Part shown: positions 1 to 12,262 of the stretch, one piece after another
How the letters are laid out: every line of letters begins with the position of its first letter
Position numbering within the stretch: position 1 is the first letter of the stretch
Assembly: GCF_025698545.1 (NCBI RefSeq)
Contig: NC_068566.1
Span: 2,277,362 to 2,341,361, forward strand
Source of the DNA: Gossypium raimondii
Lineage: Eukaryota > Streptophyta > Magnoliopsida > Malvales > Malvaceae
Direction of reading: 5' to 3'
Length of the DNA stretch: 64,000 nt
Notes under the pieces: model-generated
Seen by the model: only the letters and a program-made list of their open reading frames with translations
Database searches by the model: none
Told to the model about the DNA's origin: nothing
Program-made: the position numbers and the translations under genes

Positions 1-1910
1 ATGGAGATTTGCAACAGTTTGTTGAGTTAAAACCTTCAAAATAAAAAACGTTGGGATGTACAACTTTTTTCACAGCTGATTGAGAATGAGATATGTGAAA
101 TGACATATCTGACCATGCTTGCTCAAAAATTACTCCCTTTGCCACATGCTCTCAAACCTAATTAATTTGCAAATAAGGAACTTAAGAAATTTATTTATTT
201 AAATTTTCAAAAATATTCACTAATTAATTTCCGCAATGAAAGTTTTAATTCCTTGGTAATAGTGTTTTATTCCAATAATTTCATCTAATAAAAACTAAAG
301 TATTATAAACAAATAAATATTTAGCAATAAAATGTGTCATGCCCTTATTTGTCATTTTACACATATCATCTATCAGCTAAGTTTTACCAAACACTTTAAA
401 TAAACAGTTAATGGTCAAACCAGCCACTGCAATCAGCTACTAGCCAATTGCCAAACAAGGCCTTAATAACACTAATAGTTTACCACTATATATATATATA
501 TATAAGTGATTTAATAGCAACCTAAATTCTTTATTATTACTAGAAATTCTATCACGTATATGCATGAAGAAATTACGTATTTAAAATACGAGGTATGGTT
601 AAAAGTAACATACAATAAATAATGAAACATAAGACTTGAAACTAATTAATAATACTACTATATGCAATATGTACGATATTAAAATAGAAAAAATTAGATT
701 AAATTGTGAGTATAATGAGTTTTAAACACATAAATACATTAGATTAATAATAGTAAAATGCAATATAATTGTTCATCACGGTGTTGTCATCGATATTAAG
801 TTGATGTCGAGTTAACTTGTGACACCATATAAATCATTAACATTATCAATATATATACAATTGATGAAGGTAATGAAGTGTGCATAATACAATTAAAATG
901 TACAAAACATTTCAAGATAAAACTTTGGTTAAGCGGTAAAGTTAAAGTTTTATTAATTATTTGTTTGTTTGTTTTTAAAAGTACTCTAGAATAATATAGC
1001 TTCTTTTAAATACGATAGTACATTTGTGTAATTTTTCTAACCGAGTTAATGTCCGATTGACTCAATATATAAACTCAATCATGGGTTAAAATAATAGTGA
1101 CTTGTATATTATTAGACTTGTTCATAGCTAGGCTTCCTATCCAAACTCAAAATTCGCCTAAAATACAAGAGTATTTAAATAAAAGCACAAGACCCAGAAA
1201 TGGGTTTAAACATTAAAATTAGCCCTGTTTAAAATAGGGATTGACCTTTAACATATAAGGTTCAAACCTAGTCCCACCATCCTCGATGGTGAATTAAATG
1301 AAATGAAATTTGAAATTTAATAACTCTATTTTAATTTAACTTAATTTAGTTTATTTATTTTTATAATATTATTATTAAGGATCAGCGTGGTTAGGTTAAA
1401 ATTTTTGTAATAATTCATAATAATTCAATCCAGATTAGTTCGGTTTTTATTTTTATATTAATTTTGAGTTTTGAATTTTTCGATTTCATCTTAACAAAAT
1501 GTATTTTGTTTTATAGTTTTCGGATATTATTAGGTAAATTTTTAAAGTGTTTTTTCATAAATATTTGTAAAAAATTGAAGTAAATAAAAAATACTCAATA
1601 ACTCATGTATATTTGTTTTTGAAAAAATGATTTTTATATCGTATTTTAAGTTATTTTCACTAATTTAATTATAAAATATATTTTATATCATAAAAATTAA
1701 AATTAATTATAAATTAAATAAAATTAGATTTCAATTTAAGGTATTCTAAATCTCTCCAAACACCACATTTCAAATAACTTTCCCATTTTTGGGGTTTTTT
1801 CTGTCTTAATTATAATTAGGTTCAAATTGATATCACCATTAGTTGGTGTCGTTAAAGTAATAACATAATTTTTTCAGTCTTATTATAGGTTTTTATAATA
1901 TATGCTCTTT
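1..1910. other. AT-rich intergenic DNA, no gene seen
   Basis: No open frame with recognisable protein similarity on either strand. Contents are AT-rich spacer with a short TA microsatellite at about 489-504 and a short stretch near 1255-1300 (AGGTTCAAACCT followed by a small CATCCTCGATGG hairpin) that may be an old SINE fragment. Nothing else can be supported. Confidence 0.6.
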
Positions 1911-2601
1911 TTTGATACAATGTATAGAACTACCTAGGGTTGTAAATGAATCGAGTTTGAATGAACAAACCTTTGTTCATGTTCGTTTGTTTATTTTTAA
2001 GCTTGTTCGTTTTCAGTTTGTATTTGTTAAGAATTTCAAATTTTTGTTCATGTTCGTTTATTTAAAATTATGGGTATTCATGTTTGTTTGTTTAATATTC
2101 ACGAACATGTTCATGAACATATAATTGAACATGTTCATGAACAATGTTAATAAATAATAAACAAACAAACCAACGATAAATACATACACACATAGTTTAG
2201 ATATAAAATAGTCAAATATAAATATTAGTAATTATATTATAAATGAAAAATACAAACCAATATAATTTTATTAATGTATACTAATAGAATTTTTATAAGA
2301 AAATACCATTAATAAATAAACGAGCTTGTTCGTGAACATAAATAAACCGAACACACCTCTGTTCGTGTTCGTTCATTTATTAAACGAACATAAAAATTTT
2401 GTTCATACTCGTTTATTTAGCTTAATAAACGAACGATTCACGAACAGTTCATCGAACGTTTTATTCATTTACACCTTTAGAACTAGCCATAGTCCCTCCC
2501 CAACCCTAAATAGAAGGATAATGTGTTTCAGCGCACTCAAACCCACGTCCTTTTGCGCTAACAACAATGTGAATACCAATTGAATTAAGACTCAATCGGT
2601 A
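1911..2601 (-). repeat. SINE-like repeat, family A, split by a hAT MITE
   Basis: Read on the minus strand from about 2601, the repeat begins CGATTGAGTCTTAA. It carries a B-box-like GTGGGTTTGAGTGCG (compare the tRNA B box GGTTCRANYCC) and ends with TTGTATCAAAAAAG near 1911. The same sequence occurs at 62612-62731 and 63698-63822 in the same orientation. The present copy is broken by the insertion at 1935-2479. A tRNA-derived SINE is my interpretation. The A box is weak and no flanking TSD was established. Confidence 0.5.
1935..2479. mobile_element. hAT-type MITE with 8-bp TSD
   Basis: A 545-bp non-coding element with short inverted ends (TAGGGTTGTAAATGAAT at the left; reverse complement of the right end TAAAGGTGTAAATGAAT). 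It is flanked by GAACTACC (1927-1934) and GAACTAGC (2480-2487), an 8-bp target duplication with one mismatch, as expected for hAT transposition. The interior is rich in alternating GTTCG/CGAAC and GTTCATGAAC motifs, so it can fold on itself. There is no transposase frame, so it is non-autonomous. The unoccupied form of the target is visible at 63699-63730. Confidence 0.8.
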
Positions 2602-4140
2602 AAAAAAACAACAACCCTTAACATCTGCTCGACAAGTAAATATATTATTGATCCGACCTGATTAATCCATTAAACCTCATATTTTAACAAAATTAAGCTA
2701 ATAATTAAAAAAAAAGGTTACAATCAATTCTCTCATCTTAAAACAGGCAAGAAAGACAGATCTTTGCCAAATTAATAAATTGGCTCAAATAATTGAGAGA
2801 AAGAGAGTCAAACAAATCCACTATAAGGAGGCAAAAGCAAAGGCATAGCAGTACTTATTTATGTGTTTATTTTTTCGTTTTTGTGTTTTAGTAGGGATGG
2901 GTTGAAAATTATTGAATGGTGATAAATACCCAATCCACCACATGTCAATCTTGTTGTTGATAATTAATAATTTTTTATAATAAAATGAAATGGACCGTCC
3001 ATATTCACTTTACTAAGGTTGACGTTGAGCAAAGCCAAAGCAAACAAAAATAATAAAAAAATTTAAAAAATTAATTTATGAGCATCATGTCGTGTCCCAA
3101 TCTGTCCCCAATGGCCACAAATTTGTCCAGTCTCTACCCACCCATTTTGACTTTTGCCTAATCCTTTTTCATTTAGACCCTTAGAGATAAGGTTTAATCA
3201 AACAATGTTGCTGGGTGAAACTCGAATTCAGTAATTATCGAATTGAATTTGAGTTCAAATACTTAATTTAAAGCAAATATGAATTTGCTAGTATTTAAAC
3301 TTATACCCTTGTTTAAAGCTATTATGAACATACATAAAAATCTTATATTGATTCATACTGTGAATTTTAAGATCTAATTGAATGAAAATAAAATATGTTT
3401 CACTATTTTAATAATATTATCTAACGATTTTCTTAATTTTAGCATAGTAAAAGGACTAAATCATAATTAGACATTAAAATCTATACACCAAACACAAACC
3501 ATAGTTAATTAGGCTTCCCAACTAGGCGACCTATTTTCCCATAGTCAACTCATCCCTAACAAGAAATTTGGGTCCACATCTTTCCAATTGTTTGACTAAG
3601 CCCCTTTCTTTTACTTTATGATGAAAATTGTCGTACTATTATACCCAACATTTATTATTTTTTATTGAAAATTTCGTAATTATATTACAAATTAAATTAA
3701 AATTAAATTAAAATTAAATTAATTCAAGATAAAATTTCTAATGTTGTTTTCAACCCTCACAAAAATTTTAATTCGAGATTTTATTTTGAAAACATCTATT
3801 TTTTTACCACTCGATTTAACCCACATTGCTTCAATGATGCAAGAGAAAATAAAAAGTAATCTAAAAACAAGAATCCAAAGCAAAACAATTAGAAAAAACA
3901 ACAAAAGGTGGCATTGGAAACTTTAATTTGGAATTGAATTTTCAATCCCTCAATAAGTGCAAAATCTAATACCAAATCTAACACCTTTTTCTTCCCTTTT
4001 GATCTCAAATGGTCTTTCAATTAAAGAAAGCACAAAGCATATAATTTACAAGGAAATAAACGAGCAGATTTGATAATATCCTCGAATCCCGAACATAAAC
4101 ACTAAAATCAACATTAATAATAGAAAAAAATATTGTTCAT
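2602..4140. other. intergenic DNA downstream of WRKY15
   Basis: AT-rich sequence with no convincing coding frame. A small AATTAAATTAA minisatellite lies at about 3688-3722. The two overlapping 61-codon frames around 3719-3926 look like chance frames in low-complexity sequence. The part nearest 4140 probably contains the 3' untranslated region of the WRKY gene. Confidence 0.5.
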
Positions 4141-5258
<1,118 letters not shown>

Positions 5259-5354
5259 GTCTGCAAATAAAACCATTCAAAGAAGGGGAAAAAACAAAAG
5301 TGAAAAGAAAAAGAAGAGAGAAGGAGAGTTGATAAAGGGCAAGGGTGGACTTAT

Positions 5355-5360
5355 GGTCAA
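5355..5360 (-). promoter_or_regulatory. W-box near the WRKY15 start
   Basis: TTGACC on the minus strand about 97 bases upstream of the WRKY15 ATG. Two more W-box hexamers, TTGACT (6307-6312) and TTGACC (6336-6341) on the plus strand, lie about 1.05 kb upstream. W-boxes in WRKY promoters are commonly associated with auto- or cross-regulation; whether these act is unknown, and single hexamers occur often by chance. Confidence 0.35.
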
Positions 5361-8300
5361 ATTGCGTGACTAAGCTGTCATCTTTTAACATTTGTAATTT
5401 ATTTCGGGTTTTTGGTCCCTTAACTATGATCAAATTCGTGATTTAATCCTAAATACTTCAATAGTGATCTTCAGATTTATAGGGAGGGGCTGATGGTATA
5501 ATTGCAATATAAGTCTCTCAAGTATTAAAATCTCAATTTAACTTTTTCTAGCTTTTTGGTTAAATGAAAAAGTTGCATTTTAGCCCCTCTCATAAAAGTA
5601 AAGCATTCAATTTATGTCATTTCAATACAAACTTTTTACCTTTGCTACTCAAATTTTTTAATTTTATTTCGGCTTTACCCTTCTCCAAATAATTAACACC
5701 GTTAATTATTTCAATCAATATTCCACTCAAAATAATTAACGATGCTTTAATCATGAATTTTGTCCTACTTTACTAAAACTAAGGAGTTTCTCCCTCAACT
5801 TTAATTTGTCAAAATTAGTCCTTATACTTTACAAAAATTTATAAATTAATCCAATTAATTGACACTACTAAACCTTACTGTTAAACCATTGACTCGGAAA
5901 TTATCAGTTGAACCATCTATAAGCAACAAATCAACGAAAAAATCAATAATTTAACTTCACATGTTTACCAATAAATGAAATAATTTTTCAATACTCTTTA
6001 ATTTATTTTAATTTGATCATCGTATTTTATGAAAATTGAGAAGTTAGTATGAAAATCAAAGTGACTTCCAAATAATCACATATAAAACCAAAATCATTAA
6101 TTTGACCATGAAGTTTCCAATTTTACTTTATAATATAGTTTTCATGTGATTATTGTGGTCCAAAGTAAAATTGGCGTCAAGGAGTGACATAGGGGAAGGT
6201 GGAGTCAAAACATTGTCCGGAAAATTTCAGATCTGTAATAATTATTAAATTTAATAATAATATATTATAGTAGAGTAAGAAGAAAGTTGTTGCCAGCATG
6301 AAAGAGTTGACTTTTAAGATTTTAGGGCTAATTTCTTGACCTTTGTCTTTGTCATTTTCTTAGTCACGATACATAATTGCCGTATAAGGCCACTCTTTGC
6401 CAATCAAGATTGATGTTAATTTTTAAGTTTTTAATAATTTTATATTAATTTTGGATTCGATTATTATATAATTTCATTATAAGCATTAGGTCTTACTCTA
6501 TTAATACTCAGGTTATATTTTTCAATTTTTAGGAGAGTGAGAAAAGAGAGCATTGTACGAGTAAGACTTTCAATTAAAAAAAATTTCGTGTACTTGGAAA
6601 ATCACCTAATAATTGAAGTAAAATGTAATTATTTTTAATTACATGTATAACGTGTTTGGGTAATCCATTGTAATTATTAGGTGTTATTGAATTAAGTATA
6701 GTTGAAACACTCAAATTCCACTATGCAATTCTTAGGGGAGTGCGACTCGTGAGCGTTCGATCGAATTGAGTGAAAAATTTCGAGTTAATCGAGTTGACTA
6801 GTCCTATTTTATCATCCTAACTCAATTTGAATTTTTTTCGAATTGAGTCAAGTGAAATGAAATTTGAGTTGAGAAGAATCGAGTGAAATATTCGGGTTAA
6901 ATTAAAATATGTCAAATTAAAATATTGTTACAGTATAACTAATCTCCTGTTGAAACACATAAATTTGAAACCATATATATTTGAAAAATTTTTCAAAGCA
7001 AAATAATAAAAACTATTTTAGTATGATAAACTTGAATCATTAATTAATTTATTTAGGTCCCAATATTATTATTCTAGAAATTTTTAATTTTTAACTTTAT
7101 TTATATATTTTTAGATTTTTTTGAAATATTTATAATTTTTAAATTATAAAATTTGAAATTTTATAAATATTCTGAATTTTAAAATCTATTTTGAATTATT
7201 TTGTAATTTTGTTGAGAGAGAGACCAATTTGCTCATTTTCAATATTGACAGAGACTAAAAACGTATTTACACCAATTTATTATTCGAATTATTTGAATTG
7301 TAAAATTCAACTCGATTCGAACTCGAAACTCAAATAATTTGAATAACTCGATTCGATTAACTTAAAATTCAATTTTTTTTAATTGAATCAAGTTTTATTC
7401 ACCCCTAAGTGTGAGAATTAGGGTAATTATGTGAGAAATTACAAACACGTACATGATTTAAGTTTAAATTTTTTAATTAAAAGAGGGGTATTGGATTGCT
7501 TGAGATCGAACCCAAACTCTCATGCCTACAACATAATACTCTTAACATAATTGTATACCATGATAATAACATTTTAGTATTAAGATATGTATATCTTTTT
7601 TAATATAAATATATGTTATTTTACTATCTCCTTCTCTTTTAAATAATAAAAAATTTATTAACGAATGATAATTTTCATATATTTTGATGTACTAAATATT
7701 TAATTAATTACAAATTATTTATAATAACAGTATTTATTATTAATTATTTATACTCGACAAATGATCAACCGGTGATGACAATAAGTACATGTTTGATGTT
7801 AGAGAGGAAATAGTCCATCAAATATGACATACTAATGTAATTAGCTAAAATTGAATAAGATGAATTTTTTCTTGTTAAATTTAGACATAATGATAAATTA
7901 GCTTCTAATGTTTACTCTAATCATTTTCGCTTAACTTTTAAATTTTAATCAATTGAATAAGTGCTTTTGAAAAGCATTTCTGAAAATGAGCTGAAAAGGA
8001 GAAGTTAAAAGTTTTAGCTTTTCCTCTCCCAAAAGCACTTTTGGTGCTTAATTACTTTTTCACCCCTTCAATAACATAATATTTTCCTTTTTTTTCTTGG
8101 TACTTAATTACAAATGTGTTAAAATCATTAATTAAAAAATATTTTTAAAATACTAATTATAAATATTTAATGGTTATATTTAAATATTTAAAATATAGTT
8201 TATATATTCTAATTAAATTTTATAAATAATTAATATTTATTGCTTAAAATATTTAAAATTTATATTTTATATATTAAAATATTAACAAGTTATAATAAAT

Positions 8301-8480
8301 TTTTATATTCTTACTAAAATATAATAATATTAACTAATTTAAATATTATTTAAATGCATATTTGTTACTTGATAATAACATGTCTAAAATGAACATTTTA
8401 TTTCTCAAAAGTACTTTTGACAAAGAATGCTAATCACTCAAATTTTAAACCAAACTTTTCAAAAACACTTCTCAAAAGCA
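5361..8480. other. intergenic repeats upstream of WRKY15
   Basis: After the WRKY15 promoter the stretch holds dispersed AT-rich repeats and no gene. Recognisable parts are a hAT-like element at 6733-7406, a SINE-like fragment in reverse orientation near 7480-7562 (B-box-like GGGTTCGATCTC on the minus strand) and an imperfect inverted repeat built on AAAGCACTTTT motifs spanning about 7950-8515. The last ends with GGCCCTTAA, reminiscent of PIF/Harbinger MITE ends, but its left end is not resolved. Confidence 0.45.
6733..7406. mobile_element. hAT-like MITE, degraded
   Basis: The ends TAGGGGAGTGCG and (reverse complement of the right end) TAGGGGTGAATAAAAC, with interior runs of GATTCGA/TCGAGTT on both sides, make a terminal-inverted-repeat element of about 674 bp. 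It belongs to the same general type as 9413-9856. Flanking 8-bp duplications are not recognisable, so the copy is old or the boundaries are slightly off. Confidence 0.5.
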
Positions 8481-8567
8481 CTTTTCAAAAGCAATAAAGA
8501 ACTGGCCCTTAATGTATTGGATAGACCCTTCAAACAATATATATATATTGAAGTTTGGAAAAAATTA

Positions 8568-8598
<31 letters not shown>

Positions 8599-9412
8599 TG
8601 TAAAACAAATATACCCCAAAATTTTTATTTGAAAGTTTGCATAATTCAAATATGAAAAGAATGAATAAAATATATAAAATGAGAAGCAACTAAGAAATAT
8701 ATTTGGTCACACAAGGATAAAAAGGTCAATTCAAATCCTTGAACTTGACATCCCTAATTGCATTTCCAACAAGGATTATATTCTAATTTAAAATGTTTTG
8801 GTCTTCAACTCCAATTTCATGGAACTTCAACTTTGACCACTATTCTTTTTGAGTGATTCTTTGTCCACCACATGGATTCACATGCTTCAATTTCACATAA
8901 ACTACTATATATTGGACAATATGCCCTTTTATGTATACTTAATCTAAGCTTTTTAATGAGTAAATTGTATTGTTTTGAAGGAAATTTTATAAAATAAATT
9001 ATATTTTTTAGGGTTATTTTTGTCTTTTAAATATTTTATATAAAAATAAAAAATATACACATAGTAAGACTTGAATCATCAAAGGCTATCGTTTTCAATA
9101 TTTATATTTTACTACTTCAACTAAAGCATCATCTGTTATTTACATAACCTTTTATAAACATATTTGTTACATAATTCTATTTTTCAATCACGTCGTGGTG
9201 TGATATAATTTAGTTATTAGTAATATCTTTTAAAATTAATATTAGTAATATATTCTCAACTTTTTATACATGCACAGTTTTTTTCTAAATTCTTAAAATT
9301 GGAGTATTTACTGATTATAAAGTTGAAATAAAATACAAGTATACATGTATTTATAAAAATATATTTTGTTAAAATGGTAAAGTTGAAAATATAAAGTTTC
9401 CAGTATCTTATA

Positions 9413-9856
9413 TAGGGTGAGCAAAATCCGATTCGATTAAAAAACTCAATAATAAATTTAAATTCGAATTAAATAGTTCGAGTTATTTGGATCAACTCGA
9501 ATAAAAATCAAAATTTTGATTTAACTCAAATATGAATTACATAATTTGAATTATTCAAAATCCGAATAAGAAAAGACAAAATTACATTATTTTGATAAAT
9601 GTTTACCTTTTCTAAAGTTAAAAGTCAAAACCATTAAGTTAAAAAGTAAAAATACGTCGTTTTGATAAATGTTTACCAATCAAGTTTAAAGACAAAACAA
9701 TTATATTGTTTATGTAGTTAAATAATCTTGTATTTCATCTACTAATTAAATAATCGGTCCATGTAAACGCAACATTGAATATTAATAATAGGACTCATCA
9801 ACTCGACTAACTTAAAATTTTTTATTTGATTCGACTCGATCGAATGCTCACCCCTA
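9413..9856. mobile_element. hAT-like MITE, 444 bp
   Basis: Terminal inverted repeats: TAGGGTGAGCAAAATCCGA at the left and, as reverse complement of the right end, TAGGGGTGAGCATTCGATCG. The interior has no coding frame. The 8-mers at the flanks (ATCTTATA, CTATACTA) no longer match, so the hAT assignment rests on the TAGGGGTG end and on related copies. Moderate confidence. Confidence 0.55.
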
Positions 9857-10125
9857 CTATACTAGGGTTTTTCTTTAAATTATCTTTATAGATTTTGTAT
9901 TCTTATAATAATATATGTTACATTTTTAAAACAATGAATTTTAAATATTTTTTAGCTAAATTGATGTCTCATTAACTCGTGATAATATTCAATTAAAAAC
10001 TTAATAATATTATCGATAATAATTTTTATAAAAAAATTGAATAAATCCAATAAGACTAGTTTTTAATAAATTTGTTTTAACACTATTGATCTTTATATCT
10101 AGTAACACTATTAATATATCAAATA

Positions 10126-10493
10126 GGGATAAATACTATAACTATACATGAATTCGATCTAATGTACAATTGTATACATTAACTTTGATTTTGTGCAACT
10201 TTATACATGAAATTTTGATTTGATCCAATTCTTATAAATTATTAACACAAGTATTGATATAACACCATTTTATGAGTATATATATTACATGCATAAATAA
10301 TTATATCTATCCAATATAAAAATAAATTGATGTATTTATTTATTTAAATGTGTATGATTAAATCAAAATTAAAGTTCTAAGTATATATTTGAACCACAAT
10401 TAGAGTTTCACGTGTATAATTACATCAAATTAAAATTTATATATATATAATTACACATTAAATCAAAATTCATATATAATTTGAGATCTATCC
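10126..10493. mobile_element. Mutator-type MITE with 9-bp TSD
   Basis: A 368-bp element that starts GGGATAAATACT and ends ATCTATCC, with long imperfect inverted arms made of repeated ATACATGAAATTTTGATTTGAT-like units. It is flanked by TATCAAATA (10117-10125) and TATTAAATA (10494-10502), a 9-bp duplication with one mismatch. A 9-bp TSD with long arms points to a Mutator-type non-autonomous element. A related fragment may lie at about 57280-57420. Confidence 0.6.
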
Positions 10494-11358
10494 TATTAAA
10501 TATTAACCAGTTTTTAAACACTAATTAAACTAGTCTATAAATAAAAATTGTGAGCAGGATTTGATGTAAACTTTTGTTGATAATGGAATACTGTTGTGTA
10601 GGTTGATTGGCTATTTTTTTTTGCAAAGTTTTGATTCCTTGATATTGCCATCTTCAATGTTCCCAACAAGGATTATATTATAATTTAAAATTATTTATTC
10701 AACAGTCAACACCAAATTGCTAAATCAAATAAAAAGAGAACACCAATTGCATGAAACTCAACTTTGACCACACTCTTTTGTGTGATTCTTCATCCACCAC
10801 ATGGATTCAAATGTTTGAATTTTACATAAATTAATATTGGACAATATGTCTTTTTCAGCAACGGTGTTAACTTTTTAATGTTTAATTCGAGTTTTAGGGT
10901 TGATTTAATGAAAGTTAATTAGTAATATTACTGGGTTTGAATTTTCATAACTTTGTTAGTAGAATAAATTTATTTAATTTTATGTTTTGTCAAATACAGT
11001 CCAATGAATGTGATTTAATTCGGATTTTGGGGTTGATTTGATGAAAGTTATTTGTTAATATTATTAGCTAATTATGAATTTTCATGAAATCAACTTTAAA
11101 ACCCGAATTAAAATTAAAAAAGTTAACAATATTACCTTCGGTACTAAAATGTATAACTTTTATCAAATAAAAATATCATATTGGATCAAAAATAACATAG
11201 GTATCATATTAGAAAAAATTTCTTTTATAAATAATGAAATATTATTTCATATATTGTTTTCATTAAAATTATTCACGAAATATTACTTTTTATTTTTATT
11301 AATAATTGTATACGTTTTCATTATTTTGTCAATAATAATTAATTTTTAATTTTATTTT

Positions 11359-12253
11359 GAGTTAATTGCACTAAACATCCCAAACTATGCAGTCTAAATT
11401 GATCCTAAACTTCAAAACATTCTAATTACATCCCCAAATCATCGATGTTATATCAATGAAGTCCTTCCATTGTTAAAAATTAAAACCGTTAATTTAACCA
11501 TTAAAAGACATGTAAAATCTTATGTGACATACTTTAAAATGAAAATTTTAGAGAAAAATAGAATATTGTCGCATAACTTTTAGAATTAAAAACTAAAAAT
11601 AAAGTAAAACTGAGAAAAAAAAGAGAGTGGACGATGGTTTCTGTAAAAGCTTTGAAACCCTCAAAACTAAAATTTTTATAACATCCATTTTTACAATATT
11701 CATTTTGTTAGAGATTGTGTGATCTGAATCCCGTCACTTGTTGAAGAAATAAATACATGGCAAAAAAAGAGGATCTGTGAGGGCGAAAGGCTAAGGGCTG
11801 CACAACACAAATTGAATCCGTATAGAACTATTCTTCTTCTATTTGACTTTGATTAAAACAATATTTTTCAACCCTTAAATAGTTGTAGTCAAAACTCCTC
11901 TTGTATTTTTCACTTTTCAACATTAGTGAATTTCTCCTCCTCTGCCCGTGAGTTTTTCCCCGAAAGGTTTTTCACGTAAAACCTGTGTGTGTGTTTTTTT
12001 CTTATTTCTTTGCGATCGTTCTACCACCATTATCGACGTTTATTATAACACATTTTTCTTTAAAATTTTCATTTTAAATTATGTCACACAAGATTTAACG
12101 TCTCATTTAATAGTTAAATTAACGATTGTAGCTACTGAAATGGTTTTATTGATATAACATCAATAGTTTGATAATGTAATTAGAATGTTTTAAAATTTGA
12201 GGATCAAATCAAGATGAGAGTCATAGTTTAGGGATGTTTGGTGCAATTAACTC
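11359..12253. mobile_element. Mutator-type long-TIR element, perfect 9-bp TSD
   Basis: Both ends read GAGTTAATTGCACYAAACATCCC in inverted orientation, with arms of roughly 200 bp, flanked by identical TTTTATTTT copies (11350-11358 and 12254-12262). There is no transposase frame. The element is interrupted by the solo LTR at 11706-12050; without it and its 5-bp duplication the element is about 545 bp, close to the size of the other long-TIR element at 36419-36950. Confidence 0.8.
11706..12050 (+). mobile_element. solo LTR, copia-like, nested
   Basis: Starts TGTTAGAG and ends ATAACA (TG...CA) with a perfect 5-bp target duplication CATTT at 11701-11705 and 12051-12055. The interior contains CTCCTCTGCCCGT and TTTCTTTGCGAT, both shared with the LTR at 51421-51779, so the two are one family. 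No internal retrotransposon domain or second LTR is present, which indicates loss by LTR-LTR recombination. Assignment to copia rather than gypsy is by general look (short LTR) and is uncertain. Confidence 0.8.
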
Positions 12254-12262
12254 TTTTATTTT

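Larger units (their letters stand above)
8481..11358. other. intergenic DNA with repeats, no gene
   Basis: Contains a TA microsatellite (about 8568-8593), one member of an internal duplication (about 8740-8930, partner at about 10620-10855), the MITEs at 9413-9856 and 10126-10493, and an imperfect inverted repeat formed by about 10866-10915 and 11076-11132 (both containing TTGATTTNATGAAA-like sequence in opposite orientation). The 91-codon frame at 11074-11349 consists of AT-rich codons with no family resemblance, and I do not call it a gene. Confidence 0.5.

Noticed and set aside
1912-2583. 70- and 85-codon frames across the GTTCG-rich element
   Set aside because: They lie inside the hAT MITE and SINE-like repeat and translate repeated Val-Phe-Val sequence.
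11074-11349. 91-codon frame with hydrophobic C-terminus
   Set aside because: Codons are almost all A/T, with Ile/Phe/Asn/Lys bias expected from AT-rich spacer; partly overlaps an inverted repeat.
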